A DNA stretch of 64,000 nt from Microbacterium sp. (GCF_031179285.1 NZ_JAPSHY010000014.1:1-64000), one strand, 5' to 3'; positions 15,714 through 24,405 are shown, counted from the first letter of the stretch. Notes: generated by a model from the sequence alone, not told the origin. Made by a program: numbers and translations.

Positions 15714-16312
15714 ATATGGCTCGAGACGGCGGTTCCAAGCTCGGGCGCGACGACTGGGCGCGTGCGGGTTTCGAGATGTTCACCGAGTCCGGGCTGGACG
15801 CGGTCGCCGTGGAGCGGGTCGCTTTACGGATCGGGGCCACCAAAGGCAGCTTCTACTGGCATTTCCGCGACCGTCGCGAACTCGTGGATGCCGTTCTCGA
15901 GCGCTGGCTGGCCGAGACGGAGGAGATCATCGACGGCGTCGCCGCCATCGACGATCCGCGCGCGAGACTGCGGATCCTCTTCGAGCGAGTTCTCGCGCAG
16001 GTGCCCCATGACCGGGGTGAACTCGACCTCATCCATCGCACCGGCGACCCGGTGGTCATGAAAGCACTGGAGCGCGTCAGCGCCCGCCGGATCGCATTCG
16101 TGAGCGAGGCATTCGTCGGAGCCGGGTTCACGCCCGACGCCGCGCGCCACCGCGCCGTGCAGACGTACGCGATGTGGCTCGGTCTGGTGCAGCTGGAGGT
16201 CGCCCTTCCGAGTCTGCTGCACACCTCCCCCGAAGACGCCGCGAGATTCGCCGCTTCGACGGTCGAGCTTCTCGACGATCTTCTCCCCGGAGACTACAGA
16301 CCGAGGGGATGA
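15710..16312 (+). CDS. TetR-family transcriptional regulator
   Basis: 200 aa: N-terminal HTH (FTESGLDAVAVERVALRIGATKGSFYWHFRDRRELVDAVLERW, about residues 23-65, with the invariant YWHF) and an all-helical ligand domain. ATG at 15710 or 15716; neither has a ribosome site, suggesting a leaderless message. It is followed 69 bp later by an SRPBCC gene whose promoter has two copies of the operator seen at its own start, so the pair is a small self-contained regulon. Confidence 0.85.
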   Translation: MDMARDGGSKLGRDDWARAGFEMFTESGLDAVAVERVALRIGATKGSFYWHFRDRRELVDAVLERWLAETEEIIDGVAAIDDPRARLRILFERVLAQVPHDRGELDLIHRTGDPVVMKALERVSARRIAFVSEAFVGAGFTPDAARHRAVQTYAMWLGLVQLEVALPSLLHTSPEDAARFAASTVELLDDLLPGDYRPRG

Positions 16313-16328
16313 CAGGTCTGGCCGTGCT

Positions 16329-16370
16329 CCATACGGCGGTGTATGGTGGTCTCCATACGCAGCCGTACGG
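16329..16370. promoter_or_regulatory. Two TetR operators before the SRPBCC gene
   Basis: CCATAC-GGCGGT-GTATGG (16329-16346) and CCATAC-GCAGCC-GTACGG (16353-16370) are 24 bp apart, so bound dimers would lie near the same helix face. The second ends 11 bp before the GTG start codon. Confidence 0.7.
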
Positions 16371-16381
16371 AAGGATCCACC

Positions 16382-17329
16382 GTGATCGAGAACGTGCACG
16401 AACGCCACATTGCCGCCACGCCCGACGAAGTCTGGGCGGTACTGCATGATCTCGATCTGCTCTATCCACCGAGCAGCGGCAGTTTCCGACTGCCCGAGGG
16501 TCTGCACCCGGGCGCCCCCGTCATCCACGACGGCACGAGATACCGGATCGCCGAGGTCGTAGCCGGTCGCCGTCTGTGGTTCGATGTCGGCCGCTCGATG
16601 AGCGACGGACACGGCTTCGAGTTGATTCCGCACGACGGCGGCACCCTCGTGCGGCACAGCATCACGGGGCACCTGAGCGGGTGGTTCGCGGTGCTGTGGC
16701 CGGTCATGATCCGGCGCCAGCACAACAGAGCCATGAGCGGAACACTCGACAACCTCAAGCGGGCCGTGGAGGGCCCTTCGGCCGACCTCCCCGCCGAGAA
16801 CGCATTCTCCGGCACCCACGGAGCACGCGGGAGGGTGCGGCGATGGGTAGGAGGAGGGGAGGTCCCACCGGTCATGGCGGGACTTTCGACTCTCTCCGGG
16901 CACGACTACATCGACGCGTTCCGGCTCGACGTCAGCGCCGCCGACCGATGGACGGCCGAGAGCTGGGCGCGCGCGATGTTCGAAGATGACCGGCCGGTGG
17001 CCGCCCGAGCCGTGACGCGAGGCTTACTCGGAGCGATGTTGAGCAGGACGGCACCGCAGGGACGAGTCGGCGGGTTCACCGTCGTCCATGCGTCTTCAGA
17101 CACGCTGCGCGGTGAGGCCCATTCGACCCTCACCACCGATCAGGTGACGGTGCATGTCGGTGCGGACGAGGTGACGCTGGTGACAGCGGTGCGATTCCAC
17201 CGCGCCGTGGCGGGACCGATGTGGGCAACGCTGTCTCATCTGCATCGGAGGTTCGCGCCGCAGATTCTGCGATACGCCGCCGCGCAACTCGAACGGAGCT
17301 CGCGCCCCGTCGATCAGCGGCGGCCGTGA
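16382..17329 (+). CDS. SRPBCC-domain protein with a second C-terminal domain
   Basis: 315 aa. Residues about 1-135 are an SRPBCC/polyketide-cyclase fold (VIENVHERHIAATPDEVWAV start). Residues about 170-310 form a second domain that starts DYIDAFRLDVSAADRWT and resembles a DUF2867-like lipocalin/START fold; the two are joined by a basic linker. GTG at 16382 follows GGAAGGA. Controlled by the upstream TetR through two operators. May be a hydrophobic-ligand binding protein; the ligand may be the TetR inducer. Assignment of the second domain is tentative. Confidence 0.65.
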   Translation: MIENVHERHIAATPDEVWAVLHDLDLLYPPSSGSFRLPEGLHPGAPVIHDGTRYRIAEVVAGRRLWFDVGRSMSDGHGFELIPHDGGTLVRHSITGHLSGWFAVLWPVMIRRQHNRAMSGTLDNLKRAVEGPSADLPAENAFSGTHGARGRVRRWVGGGEVPPVMAGLSTLSGHDYIDAFRLDVSAADRWTAESWARAMFEDDRPVAARAVTRGLLGAMLSRTAPQGRVGGFTVVHASSDTLRGEAHSTLTTDQVTVHVGADEVTLVTAVRFHRAVAGPMWATLSHLHRRFAPQILRYAAAQLERSSRPVDQRRP

Positions 17330-17374
17330 GAGGTTGCAGAAACGCCACTCACCGCCCGGTCGCACGATCGAGGA

Positions 17375-17416
17375 ACGGATGCAGGACCAGAATCCGCTTT
17401 CCGGCCCCGCATCCGT
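17375..17416. terminator. Hairpin between convergent SRPBCC and isomerase genes
   Basis: ACGGATGC (17375-17382) and GCATCCGT (17409-17416) are perfect complements; GCATCCGT is repeated at 17418-17425. The only structured element in this 132-bp spacer, probably a bidirectional terminator. Confidence 0.45.
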
Positions 17417-17461
17417 GCATCCGTCGTGCAGGTCGCGCCCACGTCGTGTCGGCAGCCGTGG

Positions 17462-18328
17462 TCAGGGCAGATGCGGCGAGACCGCGGCGCCGAACGTCTC
17501 GGCGGTGCGTCGCACCACGTTCTCGGGCGCATCCGCCCAGATGTCTGCGTTGAAGATCTCGACCTCGATGTCGCGGTCGTAGCCGGTCGCGACGATCGCC
17601 CGGGTCAGCTCACCGAAATCGATCACCCCCTCACCGGTGTAGTGCCGCGACAACAGCACGTCGGCAGGCAACGGCGTCTTCCAGTCGCAGACCTGGTAGG
17701 TCGCGATCCGCCCCTCACGCCCGGCGCGGGCGATCTGATCCAGCACCTGCGGATCCCACCAGATGTGGAAGGTGTCGACGGCGGCGCCGACGACATGCGC
17801 CTCGAAGTCGGCGGCGATGTCGAGCGCCTGCCCGAGCGTCGAGACCACGGCGCGGTCGGAGGCGAACATCGGATGCAGCGGCTCGATCGCCAGCGTGACG
17901 CCGGCCGCCTTCGCGTCCGGCGCGAGCACTCCGATGGCGTCGCGCACGCGCTCCCTCGCACCGGCGAGGTCGCGCGATCCCGGGGGCAACCCGCCCGCCA
18001 CCAGCACGAGCACGGCCGTCGAGCCCTCGGCGCCGGCGGCAGCGAGCGTGGCTGTCTCCTCGATCGCACGGCGATTGTCGTCGAGCGCGGCGTCGCGCTC
18101 CGCGCCGTCCGGCAGCGTGAAGAACCCGCCGCGGCAGTGCGTCGAGAAACGCAGACCCGAATCCGCCAGCATCCGCGCGGCGACATCGAGGCCCACCTCG
18201 TTTACCGGCTCGCGCCACAGGCCGATGGCCTGGATGCTGGCATCCGCCGTCACCTTCAGCGCGGTCTCGAGGTTCGCGTGCTTGATCGTCGCCTGATTGA
18301 TCGACAGACGAGGGTCGGGAGCGCTCAT
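17462..18328 (-). CDS. Sugar phosphate isomerase/epimerase (xylose-isomerase-like TIM barrel)
   Basis: 288-aa AP_endonuc_2 fold protein. Metal-binding signatures appear as FSTHCRGGFF (about 61-70), AIEPLHPM (about 150-157), VDTFHIWWDP (about 188-197) and the final EVEIFN (about 259-264). Third gene of a coupled operon: its ATG overlaps the stop of the DUF993 gene upstream (ATGA). Expected to isomerise or epimerise a keto-sugar or sugar-acid intermediate made by the two upstream enzymes. Confidence 0.8.
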   Translation of the reverse strand: MSAPDPRLSINQATIKHANLETALKVTADASIQAIGLWREPVNEVGLDVAARMLADSGLRFSTHCRGGFFTLPDGAERDAALDDNRRAIEETATLAAAGAEGSTAVLVLVAGGLPPGSRDLAGARERVRDAIGVLAPDAKAAGVTLAIEPLHPMFASDRAVVSTLGQALDIAADFEAHVVGAAVDTFHIWWDPQVLDQIARAGREGRIATYQVCDWKTPLPADVLLSRHYTGEGVIDFGELTRAIVATGYDRDIEVEIFNADIWADAPENVVRRTAETFGAAVSPHLP

Positions 18329-19497
18329 GCGTCCACTCCGTTCAACCGCAGCATCGCATGCCAGCGCTCCTGCGCCAGCTCCGGGTTCTCCAGGGCGAGT
18401 GAGGCGTTCGCGAGTTCGACGATCCGGCTCAGATGCGGCAGGCTCCGCGCGGAGTGCAGGCCGCCGATCATCTGGAAGGCGGGCTGGTGCCCGTTCAGCC
18501 AGGCGAGGAAGGCGACGCCGGTCTTGTAATAGAACGTCGGGGCGGCGAACACCTGTCGGCTGAGCTCTTCGGTGGGTCCGAGGATGCGCAGGTACGCCTC
18601 GGCATCGCCGGCATCCAGCGCCTGGATCGCTGCCGAGGCGACGGGCGCGATCGCGGCGAACGCACCGAGCAGCGCGTCGGAGTGACTCTCGCCCTGCCCG
18701 ACGGTGTCGCCGCCGATGAGTCCGACGTAGTTGAAGTCGTCGCCCGTGAACATGCGCACATGCTCCGGCAGGCGCTCGCGCACCGAGACCTCGGACTCCG
18801 CGTTCAGCAGGCTCATCTTCACCCCGGCGACCCTGTCGGGGTTCTCGCCGATGATCTCGAGCAGGACTGCGGATGCCGTCTGCCAGTCCTCCGCGCCGAA
18901 GTAACCGGCAAGCTCGGGGTCGAAAGCCGTGCCGAGCCAGTGCAGCACCACCGGGGTCGTGGCCGACGACAGCACCTCACGATAGACGCGTCGGTAGTCC
19001 TCGGCATCCGTCGCCACCCGGGCAAGATGACGCGACGCCATCAGCACCGGGCCGGCACCCTGTTCCTCGGTGTAGTACAGCTGCTCTTTGTACGCGTCGA
19101 TCACCTCATCGAGCGAGATGCGTTCCTCGAGCACGTGGTCGGTGTTCACGCCCACCACGACCGAGCCGCCCTCTTCGCGCGCGACCTCGGCGCTGCGGGC
19201 GATGAGCTCGCGGGTCGCCGCCGCGTCGAGCCCCATGTTCCGCTGCGCGGTGTCCATGGCGTCGGCGACGCCGAGCCCCCAGGAGTACACGTTGCGGCGG
19301 AAGGCGAGTGTCGAATCCCAGTCGATGTCGGCCGGGCGGCCGGGTGTGTTGTCGGCGTGCGCCTTCGGCACGACGTGCGCGGCAGCGTACGCGACGCGGC
19401 TTTCGAGCGGCGATGGCGGACGCGTGTATCCCCCGGAGGCGTTCAGCTCGGCATCCGACAGGGAACCGTCCGCGGCGAGGAGGGTCAGCCCTGTCAT
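18325..19497 (-). CDS. DUF993 protein (dihydrodipicolinate-synthase-like aldolase)
   Basis: 390-aa protein of the DUF993 group, a divergent branch of the NAL/DHDPS aldolase superfamily. The central (beta/alpha)8 region includes PVVLHWLGTAFDP and VAGVKMSLLNAESE, where the Lys would be the Schiff-base candidate. Start and stop both overlap neighbours by 4 nt (ATGA), so the three genes are tightly coupled. Likely cleaves or dehydrates a sugar-derived keto acid; substrate not known. Confidence 0.75.
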   Translation of the reverse strand: MTGLTLLAADGSLSDAELNASGGYTRPPSPLESRVAYAAAHVVPKAHADNTPGRPADIDWDSTLAFRRNVYSWGLGVADAMDTAQRNMGLDAAATRELIARSAEVAREEGGSVVVGVNTDHVLEERISLDEVIDAYKEQLYYTEEQGAGPVLMASRHLARVATDAEDYRRVYREVLSSATTPVVLHWLGTAFDPELAGYFGAEDWQTASAVLLEIIGENPDRVAGVKMSLLNAESEVSVRERLPEHVRMFTGDDFNYVGLIGGDTVGQGESHSDALLGAFAAIAPVASAAIQALDAGDAEAYLRILGPTEELSRQVFAAPTFYYKTGVAFLAWLNGHQPAFQMIGGLHSARSLPHLSRIVELANASLALENPELAQERWHAMLRLNGVDA

Positions 19498-20657
19498 CAG
19501 AGCGACAGCTTCTCGATGGCGACCTTGCGGCCTTCTGCGCTCGAGGTCAGCCCGGCTTCGGCGAACTGCACACCCTTGGCACCGGCGAGGAGGTCGAACG
19601 GATAGTCCGTGCCCAGCACGTAGGACTCGAGATACTCCTCCCACTGCTGGCGGAAACCGTTGAGGAAGACGTCGTTCGTCGGCACCTTCTGCCAGTCGGC
19701 GTCGTAGTCACGGGTGTCTTCCAGGTCGGGGTTCCAGACCGGCTTCGGTGTGGCGTTGCGCGGCTGGATCTTCGCGCCAAACAGGCCGACGACGGCCGAG
19801 CCGTGGGTGCCGTCGACCTGGAACTCGACGAGCTCGTCGCGGTTCACGCGGACGGTCCAGCTCGAGTTGATCGTGGCTGTGATGCCACCCTCGATCTCGA
19901 AGATGCCGTACGCGGCATCTTCCGCCGTCGCGGTGTACTTCTCACCCTTTTCATCCCAGCGCTCGGGGATGTGGGTCGCCGCCTGGGCGTAGACGCTCTT
20001 GACCTCGCCGAAGAGGTTCTCCAGCACGTAGTTCCAGTGCGGGAACATGTCGCTGATGATGCCGCCGCCGTCTTCGGTGCGGTAGTTCCAGCTCGGGCGC
20101 TGCGCCGGCTGCCAGTCACCCTCGAACACCCAGTACCCGAACTCGCCGCGGACCGAGAGGATGCGACCGAAGAAGCCCGAGTCGATGAGGCGCTTGAGCT
20201 TCTGAAGGCCCGGGAGGTAGAGCTTGTCGTGCACGACGCCGGTCTTGACGCCGGCGCTCTGCGCGAGGCGAGCGAGCTCGAGCGCCTCGTCGAGCGTCTC
20301 GGCCGTCGGCTTCTCGGTGTAGATCGCCTTGCCAGCGGCGATGGCCTTGCGGATCGCGGAGGCGCGGGCCTTCGTCACCAGGAAGTCGGCGTAGATCTCC
20401 CAGGCAGGATCCGCGAGGGCAGCGTCGAGGTCAGTGGTCCAATCCTCGATCCCGTGCTTCGCGGCGAGTTCTGCGAGCTTCTGCTCACTGCGGCCGACGA
20501 GGAGCGGCTTCACGGTGATGCGGGAACCGTCCGACAGCTCGATGCCCCCCTCTTCGCGGATCGCGAGGATCGAGCGCACCAGGTGCTGCCGGTATCCCAT
20601 GCGCCCAGAGACGCCGTTCATGATGATCCCGATCTCGCGGGTCGTCGTCTGTGACAT
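19497..20657 (-). CDS. Gfo/Idh/MocA-family oxidoreductase
   Basis: 386-aa NAD(P)-dependent dehydrogenase, first gene of the operon. The Rossmann half starts IGIIMNGVSGRMGYRQH, an unusual dinucleotide loop; the EKP motif is in IYTEKPTAETL (about residues 111-121) and the catalytic His region in DMFPHWNYVLE. Probably oxidises a sugar or inositol-like substrate. A LacI-type operator lies 65 bp upstream and matches the one at the lacI gene at 15.5 kb, linking this operon to that regulator. Confidence 0.85.
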   Translation of the reverse strand: MSQTTTREIGIIMNGVSGRMGYRQHLVRSILAIREEGGIELSDGSRITVKPLLVGRSEQKLAELAAKHGIEDWTTDLDAALADPAWEIYADFLVTKARASAIRKAIAAGKAIYTEKPTAETLDEALELARLAQSAGVKTGVVHDKLYLPGLQKLKRLIDSGFFGRILSVRGEFGYWVFEGDWQPAQRPSWNYRTEDGGGIISDMFPHWNYVLENLFGEVKSVYAQAATHIPERWDEKGEKYTATAEDAAYGIFEIEGGITATINSSWTVRVNRDELVEFQVDGTHGSAVVGLFGAKIQPRNATPKPVWNPDLEDTRDYDADWQKVPTNDVFLNGFRQQWEEYLESYVLGTDYPFDLLAGAKGVQFAEAGLTSSAEGRKVAIEKLSL

Positions 20658-20721
20658 TGATGGTCCGTTCTCTGCGGTGTGGATGCTGTCGGTGCCCGGC
20701 CCGGCGCGGTCGCTCCGAGCG

Positions 20722-20735
20722 GGTAAGCGCTTTCC
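20722..20735. promoter_or_regulatory. LacI-type operator upstream of the sugar operon
   Basis: GGTAAGCGCTTTCC (minus strand GGAAAGCGCTTACC) is a near-perfect LacI/CcpA-style palindrome with central CpG, 65 bp before the Gfo/Idh start. It differs by one base from the site at 15552-15565. The remaining 264-bp spacer to the next gene shows no other clear feature. Confidence 0.65.
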
Positions 20736-20905
20736 GTCAGCATGCCATGTCTGCCGGGGGCCGCGCAACTGTGGTGTTCTCGAACGCCGGGCTCAGGCGC
20801 TCATCTGCATGTCGCGCTGGTGATGACGCGGGAGAGATTGTCTTCCTCGCCGGCACGCGCGGCGATCCTAGGGGCGGGCCGCCCGCTCGGCACGAGGTTC
20901 AGCGC

Positions 20906-20955
20906 GCGCTGTCGCGTTCGATCAGCGTCGTCGGGCGCTGTCGCGTTCGATCAGC
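20906..20955. repeat. Direct duplication at the 3' end of the gal lacI gene
   Basis: A 21-bp word beginning GCGCTGTCGCGTTCG occurs at 20906-20926 and again at 20935-20955 (29-bp period). It adds residues to the end of the LacI protein and leaves a second copy across the stop codon. Looks like slipped-strand duplication. Confidence 0.7.
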
Positions 20956-21953
20956 AAGGTCGGGATGACCGTGGCGCCCGGTGTCTCGGTCGACCCCTCG
21001 ATGTCGGCCACCAGTGCCTCGACCGCACGGCCGGCGAGGGCCGTGAAGTCCTGACGGATCGTGGTCAGCGGCGGGCGGTAGTTCGCGGCATCCGGCACGT
21101 CGTCGAACCCGATCACGCTCACATCCTCGGGCACCCTTCGACCGTCGTCGGCGAGGGCCCGCAGCAGCCCGAGCGCCATCTGGTCGTTGGCGCAGAAGAC
21201 CGCGGTGGCCGTGGCGAGCGCGGCCGCAGCGCCGTGGCCGGCTTCGGCGCTCCAGTCGCCCCGCACCACCGGGGGCGCGTCGGTCCCGGCGGCAGCGAGG
21301 GTCTCCCGCCAGCCGCGCTCGCGTTCGGTCGCGGCGAAGGAATCGGCAGGGCCGGCGAGATGGTGAACGGTCGGATGCCCGAGCTCCAGCAGGTGCGTCG
21401 TAGCGGCTGCCGCTCCCCCGGCGTGATCGCTGTGCACGGCGGTGAAGCCGGCGGAGGTCGGTGCGTCGACCACGACGAGCCGAAGGCCGGTCGGACGCGC
21501 ATCGGCCGACACCTGCGCCGACGCCTCGTTCAGGACGATCGCGCCGTCGACCTCCTGCTCGGCGAGCCGATCGAACGCCGCAGCCACGCCACCGGATGCG
21601 GTGATGAGCGTCAGCGCATAGCCGCGTTCGGCGGCCGCCTCGGCCGTGGCCTGCAGCATCCGGGAGTTGCCGACGGTCACGAGGGTCGTGACGACGAGCC
21701 CGATCGTGCGCGACCGGCCGGTGCGCAGTGCCCGTGCTGCACGATGCGGCCGGTAGCCGAGGTCTCGCATGGCCCGTTCGACGCGTTCCCTGGTGGCCGG
21801 ATCGACGCGAGGGCTGTCGTTGACGACCCGCGACACGGTCTGCCCCGAAACTCCGGCGCGCTGCGCGACCTGCGCCATCGACACTCGAGTCGACGCCGGG
21901 CGGTGATGCGGGCGGCGGGGCGGCATCAGGTCGCCGAGGTCGTCGTCGGTCAC
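20922..21953 (-). CDS. LacI-family regulator of the galactose genes
   Basis: 343-aa LacI protein: HTH SMAQVAQRAGVSGQTVSRVVND (about residues 23-44) and effector domain ending near the LLIERDSARRR tail. GTG at 21953 is the start: GGAGG lies 6 nt upstream, whereas the ATG at 21959 directly abuts it. Divergent from galT with 65 bp between, and two matching operators in the gap, so it is the likely galactose repressor. Confidence 0.85.
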   Translation of the reverse strand: MTDDDLGDLMPPRRPHHRPASTRVSMAQVAQRAGVSGQTVSRVVNDSPRVDPATRERVERAMRDLGYRPHRAARALRTGRSRTIGLVVTTLVTVGNSRMLQATAEAAAERGYALTLITASGGVAAAFDRLAEQEVDGAIVLNEASAQVSADARPTGLRLVVVDAPTSAGFTAVHSDHAGGAAAATTHLLELGHPTVHHLAGPADSFAATERERGWRETLAAAGTDAPPVVRGDWSAEAGHGAAAALATATAVFCANDQMALGLLRALADDGRRVPEDVSVIGFDDVPDAANYRPPLTTIRQDFTALAGRAVEALVADIEGSTETPGATVIPTLLIERDSARRR

Positions 21954-21980
21954 CGGCATCCTCCGTTCACATTTCAGGAG

Positions 21981-22025
21981 TGTTGACGTTATCATGGGCG
22001 GTGACCTACCATGTTTACGTGAACA
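21981..22025 (+). promoter_or_regulatory. galTKE promoter with two LacI operators
   Basis: TGTTGACGTTATCA (21981-21994) and TGTTTACGTGAACA (22012-22025) share TGTTNACGTNANCA, 31 bp centre to centre. TTGACG (21983-21988) and TACCAT (22007-22012), 18 bp apart, form the promoter, so the operators cover the -35 and the transcription start. The start would fall at or next to the GTG at 22019, implying leaderless galT mRNA. Confidence 0.65.
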
Positions 22026-23203
22026 CGGATGTTTCTCCTGAATTGCGCACGCAGCAGCTCGGCGCCGGTGTCGTTCGGCGTGCCACGCGGCTCGCCGACG
22101 GCCGGGATCTGATCTACTACGACGACCCCGACACGACGCTCGGCCCCGACCGGGCCGTCGACGCACGCGCGCTCGACGCCCGCGCCGACACCGCGACGAT
22201 GCGCCAGGACGTGCTCACCGGCGACTGGATCACGGTGGCCGCGAACCGTCAGAACCGGGTGATGATGCCCGGCGCCGATGCCGACCCGCTCGCGCCGCAG
22301 ACGCCGACCAACCCGTCCGAGGTGCCGTCGCGCTACGACGTCGCGGTCTTCGAGAACCGCTCCCCTGCCTTCGGCCCCGCCCTCGCCGAGGCGCTGGGCA
22401 CCGCTCCCGCTGCCAAGGACGCACCGCGGGGCCTCGACGATCTCGCAGCTCTCGGCCTGGGCCGCACCCGCACGAGCGTCGGCCGCTGCGAGGTCGTCTG
22501 CTTCAGTCCAGAGCATTCCGGCTCGTTCGGCACCCAGTCCGTCACCCGCGCGCGCACCGTCATCGAGGCGTGGGCGGATCGCACGGCCGCCCTGTCGCAG
22601 CTTCCCGGCGTCGAGCAGATCTTCCCGTTCGAGAACCGCGGCGAGGCGATCGGCGTGACCCTCCCGCATCCGCACGGTCAGATCTACGCGTATCCCTACG
22701 TCACCCCGCGCACCACTCGCCTGCTCGACAGCATCGACCGCACCGCCCCCGATCTGTTCCAGCGCATCCTCGAGTTCGAGCAGACCTCGGAGCGGGTCGT
22801 GTTCCGGGGTGAGCACTGGACCGCGTTCGTGCCCTTCGCCGCACGCTGGCCGCTGGAGGTGCATCTCATGCCCCATCGTCACATCGCGGATTTCGCCGAG
22901 ACGACCGACGCCGAGCGCGACGAACTCGCGCCACTCTACCTGCGCCTGCTGCGCGGAGTCGACGCCCTCTACGAGACGCCGACGCCCTACATCGCCGCGT
23001 GGCACCAGGCGCCCGTGCACGTCGGGCGCGACTCGGTGCGCCTGCACCTGCAGCTGACCAGCCCTCGGCGCGCCGCCGACAAGCTGAAGTTCCTCGCCGG
23101 CTCCGAGGCGGCGATGTGGGCGTGGACGGCCGAGATCCCGCCGGAGCAGTCCGCCGTGCGTCTTCGGGATGCGATCGCCACCGTCGGCGAGGTGATCGCG
23201 TGA
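22019..23203 (+). CDS. galT: Galactose-1-phosphate uridylyltransferase
   Basis: 394-aa HIT-superfamily enzyme exchanging UDP between UDP-glucose and galactose-1-P. The active-site His triad is in GVTLPHPHGQIYAYPY (about residues 217-232); C-terminal metal His residues in PLEVHLMPHRHIADF and APVHVGRDSVRLHLQ. No ribosome site precedes any early start; the GTG at 22019 coincides with the predicted transcription start. First gene of galTKE, coupled to galK by GTGA. Confidence 0.92.
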   Translation: MNTDVSPELRTQQLGAGVVRRATRLADGRDLIYYDDPDTTLGPDRAVDARALDARADTATMRQDVLTGDWITVAANRQNRVMMPGADADPLAPQTPTNPSEVPSRYDVAVFENRSPAFGPALAEALGTAPAAKDAPRGLDDLAALGLGRTRTSVGRCEVVCFSPEHSGSFGTQSVTRARTVIEAWADRTAALSQLPGVEQIFPFENRGEAIGVTLPHPHGQIYAYPYVTPRTTRLLDSIDRTAPDLFQRILEFEQTSERVVFRGEHWTAFVPFAARWPLEVHLMPHRHIADFAETTDAERDELAPLYLRLLRGVDALYETPTPYIAAWHQAPVHVGRDSVRLHLQLTSPRRAADKLKFLAGSEAAMWAWTAEIPPEQSAVRLRDAIATVGEVIA

Positions 23204-24405
23204 GCGCGGGTCACATCGACGGACCGCGTGCCGCGACGCAGGATGCCGCCCGCGCCCTGTTCGCGGATCTCACCGGGCGCGCGCCGGACGGCGTGTGGTC
23301 GGCACCGGGACGGGTGAACCTGATCGGCGAGCACACCGACTACAACGAGGGCTTCGTGCTGCCCTTCGCAATCCCGCACCGCACGTTCGCCGCGGTCGGG
23401 ACTCGGAAGGACGACCGGGTGCGGGTCGCATCGACCTTCGCCGATTCGGCCGTCGAGGTGTCGCTCGACGAACTCGGGTCGCTCTTCCCGACCGCTGCGG
23501 GCAGCGCGCCGTCGGTGCCCGAGTGGGCCGCCTATCCGCTCGGAGTCGCCTGGGCGCTTCAGCGAAGCGGCACCGCAGGTCGCGGTGTCGACATCGCGAT
23601 CGCCTCCGATGTCCCCGTCGGCGCCGGACTCTCCTCCTCGGCCGCGATCGAGAGCGCGACGGCATCCGCTCTCGACGACCTCTGGGATGCGGGCCTTGAC
23701 CGCACCGCTCTCGCCCGCATCGGCCGGAGTGCCGAGAACGAGGCAGTGGGCGCACCCACCGGGATCATGGACCAGATGGCGTCGATGCGCGGCGAGGTCG
23801 ATGCCGCCATCTTCCTAGACTGCCGCACGCTCGAAGCCCAGCTGGTTCCCGTCGGCATCGCCGAGGCCGGCCTCGCCATCCTCGTGATCGACACCCGTGT
23901 CGAGCACGCGCACTCGACCGGAGGCTACGGCGAGCGCCGTGCGTCCTGCGAACGCGGGGCGGCGATCATGGGCGTCCCGAGCCTCCGCGACGTGTCGGTC
24001 GACGACCTCGAGCGCGCCTCGACACTCATGGACGACGTCACCTTCCGCCGTGTCCGGCACGTCGTCACCGAGAACCAGCGAGTCCTCGACACCGTCCGCG
24101 TGCTGCGCGAGGACGGGGCGCGCGCGATCGGCGATCTGCTCGTGGCGTCGCATGCCTCGATGCGCGATGACTTCGAGATCTCGGTGCCCGAACTCGACAC
24201 CGCCGTCGAGGCGGCGCTCGCTGCCGGAGCGATCGGCGCGCGCATGACCGGCGGCGGCTTCGGCGGGGCTGCCATCGCCCTGATCGAGCAGGAGGCGGTG
24301 GCCGCGGTCTCGGATGCGGTGACGGCGGCCTTCGCAGCATCCGATTTCACCGAACCCCACCTCTTCACGGTGACTCCGTCGGCGGGCGCCCGCCGCGACG
24401 CCTGA
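23200..24405 (+). CDS. galK: Galactokinase
   Basis: 401-aa GHMP kinase. Signatures: the galactose-binding APGRVNLIGEHTDYNEGF (about residues 32-49), ATP loop VPVGAGLSSSAA (about 137-148) and C-terminal MTGGGFGGAAIAL. GTG at 23200 overlaps the galT stop and has GGCGAGG 7 nt upstream. Phosphorylates galactose for GalT. Confidence 0.93.
   Translation: MSAGHIDGPRAATQDAARALFADLTGRAPDGVWSAPGRVNLIGEHTDYNEGFVLPFAIPHRTFAAVGTRKDDRVRVASTFADSAVEVSLDELGSLFPTAAGSAPSVPEWAAYPLGVAWALQRSGTAGRGVDIAIASDVPVGAGLSSSAAIESATASALDDLWDAGLDRTALARIGRSAENEAVGAPTGIMDQMASMRGEVDAAIFLDCRTLEAQLVPVGIAEAGLAILVIDTRVEHAHSTGGYGERRASCERGAAIMGVPSLRDVSVDDLERASTLMDDVTFRRVRHVVTENQRVLDTVRVLREDGARAIGDLLVASHASMRDDFEISVPELDTAVEAALAAGAIGARMTGGGFGGAAIALIEQEAVAAVSDAVTAAFAASDFTEPHLFTVTPSAGARRDA

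Noticed and set aside
20658..20905. Hidden small gene or RNA in the spacer before the sugar operon
   Set aside because: Apart from the LacI operator no start with ribosome site, hairpin or RNA-like fold stands out.
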